Assembly: GCA_030040695.1 (NCBI GenBank)
Contig: JASHTE010000284.1
Location: forward strand, 1 to 11,038
Direction: 5' to 3'
DNA from: Vulcanimicrobiota bacterium
Lineage (GTDB): Bacteria > Vulcanimicrobiota > Vulcanimicrobiia > Vulcanimicrobiales > Vulcanimicrobiaceae
Length of the DNA: 11,038 nt
In this document: piece after piece, positions 1 through 6,287 of the stretch
How positions within the stretch are numbered: the stretch's first letter is position 1
How the letters are laid out: every line of letters starts with the position of its first letter
Program-made: the position numbers and the translations under genes
The notes under the pieces: model-generated
Told to the model about the DNA's origin: nothing
The model's database searches: none
The model's input: the letters and a program-made list of their open reading frames with translations, nothing else

Positions 1-167
1 AGGAGCACGTCGTTCGGCCGAGGATGCTGCGATGCGTCATCGTCGACGCTTGGCCGCAGAAGCGCGAGGTCGGGCTCGGGTTCGCTGTTCGGCGGTAAAC
101 CCACTGGGCTTTGGGCCGAGATACTCGCCACCTCGTCGCTGAGCCCTCTGAAAAACGCGCGCTGCAG
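1..167 (-). pseudogene. Uma2-family (DUF820) nuclease-like fragment, N-terminally truncated and cut by the window edge
   Basis: Reading the minus strand directly after the TAG at 170-168 gives about 55 stop-free codons that end at the window edge. They contain PPNSEPEPDLALLRP followed by HPRPNDVLL, the characteristic core of Uma2-family proteins (PD-(D/E)XK fold; the aspartate of EPDLAL is a presumed metal ligand). The Glu/Lys half of the active site would lie off the left edge. The preceding residues (QRAFFRGL...AQSPVGL) fit the helix and strand that come just before this motif in the family. The usual first ~60 residues (the D/E-G-E segment and its conserved His) are missing: the sensor gene's stop codon sits immediately upstream in the same frame, and I found no Uma2 N-terminus in the other two frames there. 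No plausible start codon precedes the conserved core. I read it as a decayed remnant. A recent deletion or a sequencing error could also explain it. Confidence 0.6.
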
Positions 168-1904
168 CTACTCGGCCGGCAATCTGTAAACGTCGCCGAG
201 GCGCGCGGCGATGGCGTCGGGAAGTGCGCGAACGGCCTCGACGAGCGCAGCGAGCGTGTCTTCCTTTTTCGCCGAGAGAACGTCGAGTGCGGCACCGACG
301 CCGAGTGCGAGCTGCGCGATGCTCTCCGACTCGTCCGGCGCGTACGCCTCACCCGATCTCTTCGGGCCGAGCACGAGCGCGCCGACGAGCCTTCCTCGCG
401 CAACCATCGGATAGGCGAACTCGCCACGGAGCGCGCTCGCCGCCGCGTGCAAGTCGAGCACCTCGTGCCACGTACGCAGAGCCACGATTGCGGGATCGTT
501 CTCGCCCGCGATGCCGTAATGGCCCGCGCCGTCATCGAGCGCGATCGTAACGAACGAGGCGTCGGCGTGGGCCTCCAGTACCGCGCGCGTGCGCTCCAAG
601 AGCGTCGCCTCGTCGGTGATATACGCCGCCTCGCGTGCGAAGGCTCGGATCGCGCGCTGATCCTCGTGACGCTTTCGGAAGAGAACGTTGTCGAGGACGT
701 GTTCGACGCGTACGTGGATGAAACGCACCGAGAGCCCGAGCGCGAGTGCCAACGCAGCGCTCACGGCGATGTTCGCGGCTGGACCCGCCGCTCGCGCCCA
801 TTCCTGCACTGCCCATTCGACGAGCACGAAGGCACCCACGATGACGATCGAGACGACGGTGAAGACCGCGGCACGATTGACGACGAACGTGATGTCGAGG
901 AGCCTGCGGCTGAGCAATGCGTACGTGAGGCCGAGCGGCGCAACGAACGTCGCCGCATCGACGACGACGTGCCAGAGGCCGTAGTCGGGAGTTCGAGTGA
1001 CGAGCCACAGAATTCCACCGATGAGCATTACGACGTAGAGCGTGCCGAACGAGAGCGCGGCCCACGTGAGGCGCTGCCGCTCGGCTCCGCGCGTGGCGGC
1101 GAGCGCGGCGAGAACGCAGAGCAGCGGGGTGAGGAACGGCAGCATCGCGGTTGCAAGCGGCCAAAATGGTGACGACAGGGCTGCGTAGGGATCGAGATTG
1201 CCGGTCCACGTGCCTACCGCGACGACGCCCGCGGCAAGCATCCAAAGTGCCGCCGCTCCGTAGGCGCACGCTGCAAGCGTTTTACGCAGCGCCGAAGGCG
1301 GCTGCGCAAAGAGGAGAGCGTAGGTTGCGAGCATCGCTATGCTTGCTGCAAGGAATACAAAGCCGGCGATACCGAAAGCGAGGTCGAGCGCCGCCAGCGG
1401 GCTTACCCAATTCCCCGGCTCGAGGTCGATTCCGAGAACGAAGAGCGCGAGCATGAGCGCCAGCACGCGCGCCTGTGCGCTCGCAGGCGATCGCCACGTA
1501 AAGAGCAGTGCAAAGAGCAGGATCCACGCCATCGACGCGAAGACGACCCAATTGTCCCACGGGGGTATCGCCCGCCGATCGTTGACGAGCGTGACCGAGC
1601 GCTGCGCGTGGTCGCGAGTTACGTGGAGCGTAACTCGCGTACCGTATGGGATGACGTGCACCCAGACGTACCGTTGCGCCGGCGTCATTGCGCGAGCATC
1701 GACGAGATCGCCTGGCCGCAGCACGGCAGCGTTGCTGTTCGGTTCCACCGAGAGGACGCGCTCAACGAACGGCGTCTTCGTGGGGCCAAAGCGGGCGCCA
1801 AGATCCGTATTCTCGACGAGCATGATGCGCAGGTCGAGTATCAGCGTGAGCGCGGCGAGCGCGCATGTTGCAAAGAGCAGCCGCTGCCACGCACGGTCGC
1901 TCAC
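168..1904 (-). CDS. PDZ-like / multi-TM / GAF membrane sensor lacking a kinase domain
   Basis: This is a 578-residue membrane protein. I place the start at the GTG (1904-1902) that overlaps the TGA of the upstream aminomutase gene as GTGA; the longer open frame upstream reads as Arg-rich shadow. Order: TM helix about 8-27; a probably extracytoplasmic PDZ-like segment about 45-107 (ERVLSVEPNSNAAVLRPGDLVD); eight or nine further TM helices about 118-395; a cytoplasmic linker about 396-428; and a GAF domain about 430-545. The stretch LLSRRLLDITFVVNRA (331-346) and the following VEHVLDNVLFRKR (400-412) match the membrane-to-cytoplasm connection seen in ComP-like and related histidine kinases. Here no DHp or HATPase domain follows; the protein stops about 30 residues after the GAF. 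It may sense a membrane or extracellular signal and pass it to a partner. The function is unknown and no kinase or response regulator lies nearby. The architecture call is fairly sure; the role is not. Confidence 0.8.
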   Translation of the reverse strand: MSDRAWQRLLFATCALAALTLILDLRIMLVENTDLGARFGPTKTPFVERVLSVEPNSNAAVLRPGDLVDARAMTPAQRYVWVHVIPYGTRVTLHVTRDHAQRSVTLVNDRRAIPPWDNWVVFASMAWILLFALLFTWRSPASAQARVLALMLALFVLGIDLEPGNWVSPLAALDLAFGIAGFVFLAASIAMLATYALLFAQPPSALRKTLAACAYGAAALWMLAAGVVAVGTWTGNLDPYAALSSPFWPLATAMLPFLTPLLCVLAALAATRGAERQRLTWAALSFGTLYVVMLIGGILWLVTRTPDYGLWHVVVDAATFVAPLGLTYALLSRRLLDITFVVNRAAVFTVVSIVIVGAFVLVEWAVQEWARAAGPAANIAVSAALALALGLSVRFIHVRVEHVLDNVLFRKRHEDQRAIRAFAREAAYITDEATLLERTRAVLEAHADASFVTIALDDGAGHYGIAGENDPAIVALRTWHEVLDLHAAASALRGEFAYPMVARGRLVGALVLGPKRSGEAYAPDESESIAQLALGVGAALDVLSAKKEDTLAALVEAVRALPDAIAARLGDVYRLPAE

Positions 1905-3175
1905 CCGATCGCCTCGGCAGCGGCGGCGAGCGTCTCGTCCACGTCCTCCGCCGTGTGCGCCGTCGAGAGGAACATCACCTCGTTCACCGACGGCGGCAAC
2001 AGTATGCCGCGCTCGCGCATGGCGCGGTAGTACGCCGCGTAGTTTGCTTTGTCTGCCGCGCGCGCGTCGTCGTAGTTGCGATTCGGCGGCCCGGCACGAA
2101 ACGCGAAATCGACGACGGACTCGTCGTGCACGACGGCGTAAGGCAAGCCGCGCTGGGCCAGGATCGAACGGAAGCCGTCGGCAAGACGCAGGGCTAGCGA
2201 CGACATCTGCACGTAGCATTCAGGCTGCGCTTCGAGCAGATCCAGCACGCGGTGGGCCATCGAAACGCCGAACGGATTACCCGCGTGCGTTCCGCCCGTG
2301 AAAACGGGACCATCCGGCGCGAGCATCGCCATCACTTCGGCGCGCCCGCCGAACGCGGCGATCGGAGCGCCACCGCCCATGATCTTCCCAATCGACGTCA
2401 CGTCGGGCGTGACGCCCTCGCGTCCTTGCGCACCGCGCAGGCCGAGGCGCGGCCATGTAATCACTTCGTCGAAGATCAGAAGCGCCCCTGAACGATCGCA
2501 GCGCTCCCGTAATCCTTCGAGAAATCCGGGCATGGGCCGCACCCATCCCATATTGCCGCATACCGGCTCGACGAGCACCGCCGCGAGCGCACCCTCACGT
2601 CCACGGAGCAGCGCGTCGACGGAATCGAGATCGTTGTAGCGCGCGATTGTCACGTCGCGCGCGACGCCCTGCGGAATTCCGCTACGCTGCGCGTCGGAGG
2701 TCTGCGCCGAGGCGCCTGCGTCGAGCAGTGCAAGGTCGAAGTGCCCGTGATAATTTCCGGCAAACTTCAAGACGAGATCGCGTTGCGTGAAGGCGCGCGC
2801 GACGCGCACCGCGCTCATCACCGCCTCGCTTCCGGTCGTGACGAAGCGTAGGCGCTCCATCGACGGCAGCGAGCCACGGATGCGCTCCGCCAACCGCACC
2901 TCCTCGGGGTATGTCGCGCCCCAAACAAGGCCGCCGCGCGCGAGCTCGTCGAGCTTGCTCACGAGTGCAGGATGCGTGTGGCCGAAGAGCAGCGGCCCGT
3001 AGCCCATCACGTAGTCGATGTAACGGCGACCCATCTCGTCGAAGGCATATGCGCCCTGCGCCGATGACTGCACGAACATCGGCTCGCCGATCGACCACCC
3101 CGAGCGGACCGGCGAGTCGCAGCCGCCCGCGAGCACGCCGCAGGCGCGCTCCGCGGTATTGGCGAGAGTACGCAT
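1901..3175 (-). CDS. hemL: Glutamate-1-semialdehyde 2,1-aminomutase (HemL-type, class III PLP aminotransferase)
   Basis: A 424-residue PLP enzyme, close to the usual HemL length. HemL converts glutamate-1-semialdehyde to 5-aminolevulinate, the committed tetrapyrrole precursor, in the cytoplasm. Visible family features are GGCDSPVR (17-24), YHGH (142-145), YNDLDSV (180-186), the PLP-pyridine motif FDEV (Asp236) and the Schiff-base lysine in SIGKIMGGG (Lys264). The C-terminal NYDDA..AD and SVNEVMFLSTAHT segments also match. It is divergent: the usual NSGTEA is TTGSEA (113-118), the usual SWGP is GYGP (58-61) and the usual DEVMTGFR is DEVITWPR. The start is the ATG whose N-terminus aligns with HemL; a second ATG at 3196, with AAAGG 11 bases upstream, would add seven residues. 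The last codons overlap the sensor gene as GTGA, so the two are probably cotranscribed. A HemL-like aminotransferase with another substrate is possible. Confidence 0.82.
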   Translation of the reverse strand: MRTLANTAERACGVLAGGCDSPVRSGWSIGEPMFVQSSAQGAYAFDEMGRRYIDYVMGYGPLLFGHTHPALVSKLDELARGGLVWGATYPEEVRLAERIRGSLPSMERLRFVTTGSEAVMSAVRVARAFTQRDLVLKFAGNYHGHFDLALLDAGASAQTSDAQRSGIPQGVARDVTIARYNDLDSVDALLRGREGALAAVLVEPVCGNMGWVRPMPGFLEGLRERCDRSGALLIFDEVITWPRLGLRGAQGREGVTPDVTSIGKIMGGGAPIAAFGGRAEVMAMLAPDGPVFTGGTHAGNPFGVSMAHRVLDLLEAQPECYVQMSSLALRLADGFRSILAQRGLPYAVVHDESVVDFAFRAGPPNRNYDDARAADKANYAAYYRAMRERGILLPPSVNEVMFLSTAHTAEDVDETLAAAAEAIG

Positions 3176-3234
3176 CGGCTGCGATTTCGGTCGCATACGG
3201 GGCCGCGCCTTTGGGGTTACGAAGTGGTACGGCA

Positions 3235-4326
3235 ATGCCGACCGCTCAAATCGAGATCGCCCCGCAGACGAACATCAAGGAACTCGTCAAGCTGCTGCCC
3301 GTCGCTACCGACGTGCTCAAGCAGTTCGGCCTCGGCTGCCCCGGCTGCGGTGTGAGCGGTTACGAGACGATCGAACAGGGAGCGCGTTCTCACGGTTTGC
3401 GCGTCGAGCCGATTCTCACCGCTCTCCTCGTTGCCCAGCAATCAGGAAAGGTCCCAGCGATCGCGGAGGCTGATCGCATGCCGCAGCGGCGCGCGCCTGG
3501 CGCTTTCACCGGACGCGCGAATATCGCGCACATCGTTCCGGTGATGTCGGGAAAGGGCGGCGTCGGTAAGTCGCTCGTTACTGCGCTCATCGCGCTCGGG
3601 CTCCGCCGTAAGCACCTGCAGGTCGGGATTCTCGACGCCGACATCACGGGACCGTCGATTCCGAAGATTTTCGGTTTGCGGACGCCGATGCGTATCGAAC
3701 CCGATCCGCACCGCACGAACGCACAGGGGCAGCCCCAGCCGCTGATGACGCCGGTGCTCTCACGCAGTGCCATCGAGATCGTCAGTGCGAACTTGCTCAC
3801 CGAACAGGAAGACACGGCCATGGTGTGGCGCGGGCCGATTCTTTCCGGCGTGATTCGGCAGTTCTACGAGCAGGCGACGTGGAGCGCTCTCGACTTTCTC
3901 CTCGTCGATCTTCCTCCGGGCACGTCGGACGCGCCGCTGACGATCTTACAATCGCTCGACGTTGACGGCGCCGTGCTCGTAACGATGCCGCAGGCGCTCG
4001 CGACGATGATCGTGCGCAAGTGCGCGAATCTCATTCACCAGTTGAAACGCCCGATTCTCGGCGTCGTCGAAAACATGTCGTACTTCATCGCTCCCGACAC
4101 CGGGACGCGTTATGAGATCTTCGGCCCTTCGTACGCCGAAGAGGTCGCGACCCTCGCACAGGCGCCCGTCCTCGCCCGCATACCGATCGATCCGCGAAAA
4201 GCCGCACTTGCAGACGAAGGGGCCGTCGAAGAGATCGACGACCCCGTTTGCGACACACTCGCGAGCGCGCTTCTCGAAGCGGTTTCAGCCCACCCGAAAC
4301 CGCCCGAGACGATCTCGCTCATTTAA
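3235..4326 (+). CDS. mrp: Mrp/ApbC-family P-loop ATPase with N-terminal DUF1858 domain
   Basis: This 363-residue protein combines two domains. Residues about 10-65 are a DUF1858-type helical domain with its CPGC motif (Cys35, Cys38). Residues about 95-355 are the Mrp/NBP35/ApbC ATPase, with the deviant P-loop SGKGGVGKS (105-113), DADITGPS (134-141), VWRGPILS (197-204), LLVDLPPGTSD (222-232) and VENMSYF (278-284). The family binds and transfers Fe-S clusters or otherwise matures metalloproteins in the cytoplasm. The typical N-terminal MIP18-like domain is replaced by DUF1858. The CxxC that normally follows NMSYF and bridges the dimer's [4Fe-4S] cluster is absent: the protein reads IAPDTGTRYEIFG (285-297). 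I chose the ATG at 3235 because it sits just before the domain; codons further upstream read as antisense to hemL. The gene diverges from hemL across about 59 bases, which must hold both promoters. The family assignment is firm; the exact client is unknown. Confidence 0.92.
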   Translation: MPTAQIEIAPQTNIKELVKLLPVATDVLKQFGLGCPGCGVSGYETIEQGARSHGLRVEPILTALLVAQQSGKVPAIAEADRMPQRRAPGAFTGRANIAHIVPVMSGKGGVGKSLVTALIALGLRRKHLQVGILDADITGPSIPKIFGLRTPMRIEPDPHRTNAQGQPQPLMTPVLSRSAIEIVSANLLTEQEDTAMVWRGPILSGVIRQFYEQATWSALDFLLVDLPPGTSDAPLTILQSLDVDGAVLVTMPQALATMIVRKCANLIHQLKRPILGVVENMSYFIAPDTGTRYEIFGPSYAEEVATLAQAPVLARIPIDPRKAALADEGAVEEIDDPVCDTLASALLEAVSAHPKPPETISLI

Positions 4327-4354
4327 TGGAAGCTCTGATGTAGTTCGTGTCTTC

Positions 4355-4654
4355 CTAGCAGCAGTGGTGCGTGTGCCCCTGAGCGTCGCGCCATGTGCGC
4401 TGGCTCTGCGGCGTGTTCTGCCAGTGATGCGAGTTGTAATAGCTCGCCGCGCCCGCGCTCACATAGTGGATGTGACCGGCGCTGTCGCGCCAATACGGAC
4501 GATGGTGGCTATCGTAATAGATCGCCCCGATGATCAAGGCTGCGGCGGCCGCGTAGGCGGCGGCGCTTTGGGCGCGTACCACCTGCGGCATCGATGTGAT
4601 GATAAGCGACGGCAAGAGCGCTGCGAGAATGAGGCGACCCAGTGCTTTCTTCAT
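4355..4654 (-). CDS. Small secreted His-rich protein with an internal duplication
   Basis: A 99-residue protein I cannot assign to a named family. Residues 1-28 look like a Sec signal peptide (MKKALGRL, a hydrophobic core, then VVRA/QS as likely signal peptidase I site). An Ala-rich hydrophobic segment follows (31-47), so the mature protein could stay membrane-attached. The rest is two diverged copies of a unit, SHH...YWRDSAGHIHYV (49-65) and SHH...TWRDAQGHTHHCC (75-99), sharing SHH and WRD..GH.H. Nine histidines and a terminal Cys-Cys suggest metal binding (inference only). The ATG at 4654 is preferred because AGGAG lies nine bases upstream and it gives a clean signal peptide; an ATG two codons earlier is too close to that site. 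It lies about 100 bases downstream of the amidohydrolase gene on the same strand and converges with mrp. Its leader carries a tandem repeat and a dyad, suggesting its own regulation. Confidence 0.8.
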   Translation of the reverse strand: MKKALGRLILAALLPSLIITSMPQVVRAQSAAAYAAAAALIIGAIYYDSHHRPYWRDSAGHIHYVSAGAASYYNSHHWQNTPQSQRTWRDAQGHTHHCC

Positions 4655-4663
4655 GAACATCAA

Positions 4664-4668
4664 CTCCT
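4664..4668 (-). promoter_or_regulatory. Ribosome binding site of the His-rich protein gene
   Basis: The minus strand reads TAGGAG, then nine bases, then the ATG at 4654 (MKKALG). The nearer ATG at 4660 would leave only three bases, so this site decides the start. It lies directly after the second copy of the 13-base tandem repeat. Confidence 0.7.
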
Positions 4669-4669
4669 A

Positions 4670-4695
4670 TAAAGAGAGCAGGTAAAGAGAGCAGG
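4670..4695 (-). repeat. Perfect 13-bp tandem duplication in the leader of the His-rich protein gene
   Basis: On the plus strand TAAAGAGAGCAGG occurs twice back to back (4670-4682 and 4683-4695) with no mismatch. On the coding strand of the small gene it is a pyrimidine-rich CCTGCTCTCTTTA repeat ending just before the ribosome binding site. It could be paired regulator half-sites, part of the mRNA leader, or simple slippage; the sequence alone does not decide. Confidence 0.85.
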
Positions 4696-4711
4696 AATGC
4701 GAGCACTCCTG
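4692..4711. promoter_or_regulatory. Imperfect 20-bp dyad, possible operator
   Basis: The arms CAGGAATGC (4692-4700) and GCACTCCTG (4703-4711) are inverted copies matching at eight of nine positions around a two-base centre. That geometry suits a dimeric DNA-binding regulator. The dyad overlaps the outer copy of the tandem repeat and lies 38-57 bases upstream of the His-rich protein's ATG, where a promoter would be expected. The centre is too short for a good hairpin loop and no T-run follows on the minus strand, so a terminator for the amidohydrolase gene is less likely. No convincing -10/-35 pair was found. Confidence 0.45.
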
Positions 4712-4754
4712 ATCTACCCGTTGCTCTGAAAAATCCAACATCCTCCGTGCCCGC

Positions 4755-6260
4755 TCAACGGCACTCGAAGACGATGCGACCCGCCTTCCACGTTTGCAGA
4801 ACACCACACGAGCGGAAGCTTCCTTGCTCGAGCGGGTCGCGGTCGAGCACGACGAGATCCGCGACGAGACCGGGTGCGAGATTGCCCGTCTCTTTCTCCG
4901 CATACGCCAAGCGCGCTGGGTTAACGGTATAGGCAGTGAGTGCTTCATCGACTGTGAGACGCTGCGACGCTTCGTGGTGCGCGATCGCGGCCTGCATTCC
5001 CGCGAGCGGATCGAGCGGGCAAACCGGCGAGTCGTCGCCACCGCAGAGCACGATGCCCGCGCGCGCGATGCTCGCGAGCGGGTTCATCGCGCGCATTCGC
5101 TCGGTCCCGAGACGCCGCTCGTACATACCGCCGCTTCCTCCCCATTGCGCGTCGAAGAGCGGCTGCATCGAAAGATAGATTCCCATACGCGCGCATGCGT
5201 CGACGTGCGCCGGGCTCGCGCATTCGAAGTGCTCGATAAAGTGACGCGTCGCTCGCGGCGACGGGCGACCGTTCAGCACGCGCTCCCATGTGCTGACGCA
5301 CTGCCCGATTGCCGCGTCGCCGATTGCGTGAACACCCGCCGCTATCCCGCACCGCTCCGCCTCGCTGAAAAACGCGTAGAGATCGGCATCGCGGAGGCGC
5401 AGGCTTCCGCGCGATGCATCGTCGGCATACGGCCGCCCGAGCGCAGCGGTTCGGCTTCCGAGCGAACCGTCGAGCATCACGTCGCCGCCAATGTAGGGTA
5501 GGCCGAGCTCCTCCGCGAGCGCGGGTTCGGGCTCGCAAATCTTGGGATATATGCGCGCCGGAAGCGCCCGCAGTGCGTCGATTTCGTGCGCGTACTGTTC
5601 GCGTTCGAAGCCGTAGAGCTGCGCGTGGAGATGCAAGGCGCCGCGCGAGAGCGCGAGTGCGACGGCTGCGCGCTCCGCCTCCCGCCGCTGCGCGAGCGGC
5701 ATCGCCTCGAGGAAGCGCCCTTGCGCGGTCCAGTTGGCAGCGAGTCTCAGGCGTCCGGTCGGAGCGCCTCGCGCATCGAGCTCGATTCCCTCGAGGTTCG
5801 CGGGCAAGGCGAGCCACTCGAGTGCCGCGCGGTTGACGACGCACGAATGCCCATCGATGCGCGTGAGCATTGCGCGTCTGCCGGCGTGAAAGCGCTCGAG
5901 CGGCCGTGCGTCGGCGGTTCGGCCGTCGCTCCAGAGCGCGTCGTCGTATTGTCCGGCAAGCACGACGCCGCCATCGTTCGGAATGCGGGAAACCGCATCG
6001 AAAAAGGCCTCATAGCTCGTCGCGCCGCTCAAGTCGCGCACGCCGAGAAAGTATCCGGTGTCGGTGAGATGGACGTGCGCATCGGCGAAAGCGGGTAGAA
6101 CGGTTGCGCCCGCCATATCGATCCGCTCGACGCCGACGCCGGCGTCCTTCGGATCGAGCGATGCGATACGGCCGTCGGCGATTATGATCCCGCCATGACG
6201 GACGAAGCGGTGCTGTTTTGCATCGAAGCGGTAAACGCGAGCATTCTCGAGAAGGCGCAT
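4755..6260 (-). CDS. YtcJ-type metal-dependent amidohydrolase (Amidohydrolase_3 family)
   Basis: A 501-residue member of the amidohydrolase superfamily, normal length for the YtcJ/NfdA-like branch. The first ~55 residues form the N-terminal part of the beta-sandwich (ending DMAGATVLPAF). The metal site starts with FADAHVHL (His62, His64). Further signatures are DGHSCVVN (136-143), DGSLGSRTAALGRPY (264-278), VHAIGDAAIG (310-319, His311), FIEHFE (341-346, His344) and GGDDSPVCPLDPL (407-419, Asp409/Asp410). The C-terminal part (NPARLAYAEKETGNLAPGLVADLVVLDRDP) closes the sandwich. The substrate is not predictable; relatives cleave amides, N-formyl groups or cyclic ureides. Oddity: many relatives have Lys four residues before the DG of DGSLGSRT (VKLFADG-type); here that position is Asp260. 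ATG at 6260 is supported by AAAGG eight bases upstream (6269-6273). No signal peptide, so cytoplasmic. It diverges from the M48 gene across 27 bases. Confidence 0.9.
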   Translation of the reverse strand: MRLLENARVYRFDAKQHRFVRHGGIIIADGRIASLDPKDAGVGVERIDMAGATVLPAFADAHVHLTDTGYFLGVRDLSGATSYEAFFDAVSRIPNDGGVVLAGQYDDALWSDGRTADARPLERFHAGRRAMLTRIDGHSCVVNRAALEWLALPANLEGIELDARGAPTGRLRLAANWTAQGRFLEAMPLAQRREAERAAVALALSRGALHLHAQLYGFEREQYAHEIDALRALPARIYPKICEPEPALAEELGLPYIGGDVMLDGSLGSRTAALGRPYADDASRGSLRLRDADLYAFFSEAERCGIAAGVHAIGDAAIGQCVSTWERVLNGRPSPRATRHFIEHFECASPAHVDACARMGIYLSMQPLFDAQWGGSGGMYERRLGTERMRAMNPLASIARAGIVLCGGDDSPVCPLDPLAGMQAAIAHHEASQRLTVDEALTAYTVNPARLAYAEKETGNLAPGLVADLVVLDRDPLEQGSFRSCGVLQTWKAGRIVFECR

Positions 6261-6287
6261 CTATGGAACCTTTAGTGCGAGAGTACC

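Noticed and set aside
111..1172. Long plus-strand frame opposite the membrane sensor, and similar frames at 1339-2301 and 7549-8739
   Set aside because: They are Arg/Glu/Asp-rich or Arg/Ser-rich translations with no domain signal, lying antisense to clear genes (sensor, hemL, folK-mptA). GC-rich codon use leaves few stops in such shadow frames.
1905..2219. 105-residue N-terminal extension of the membrane sensor
   Set aside because: It is an Arg-rich shadow of the conserved C-terminal part of hemL; the GTG overlapping the hemL stop gives a clean TM-first protein.
3181..3194. Small inverted repeat GCGA-6-TCGC in the hemL/mrp divergent gap
   Set aside because: Four-base arms are expected often by chance in GC-rich DNA, and nothing else marks the spot.
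2911..3234. 108-residue N-terminal extension of the Mrp protein
   Set aside because: The extension is Arg/Ser/Ala-rich, lies antisense to the conserved start of hemL, and the DUF1858 domain begins about ten residues after the ATG at 3235.
4328..4355. Possible terminator between the convergent mrp and His-rich protein genes (GGAAG and CTTCC)
   Set aside because: The arms are only five bases around a long AT-mixed loop, with no T-run on either strand; too weak to call.
4692..4711. Reading the dyad as a rho-independent terminator for the amidohydrolase gene
   Set aside because: The two-base centre cannot loop without opening inner pairs, there is an internal mismatch, and the pyrimidine stretch after it on the minus strand is not a T-run.
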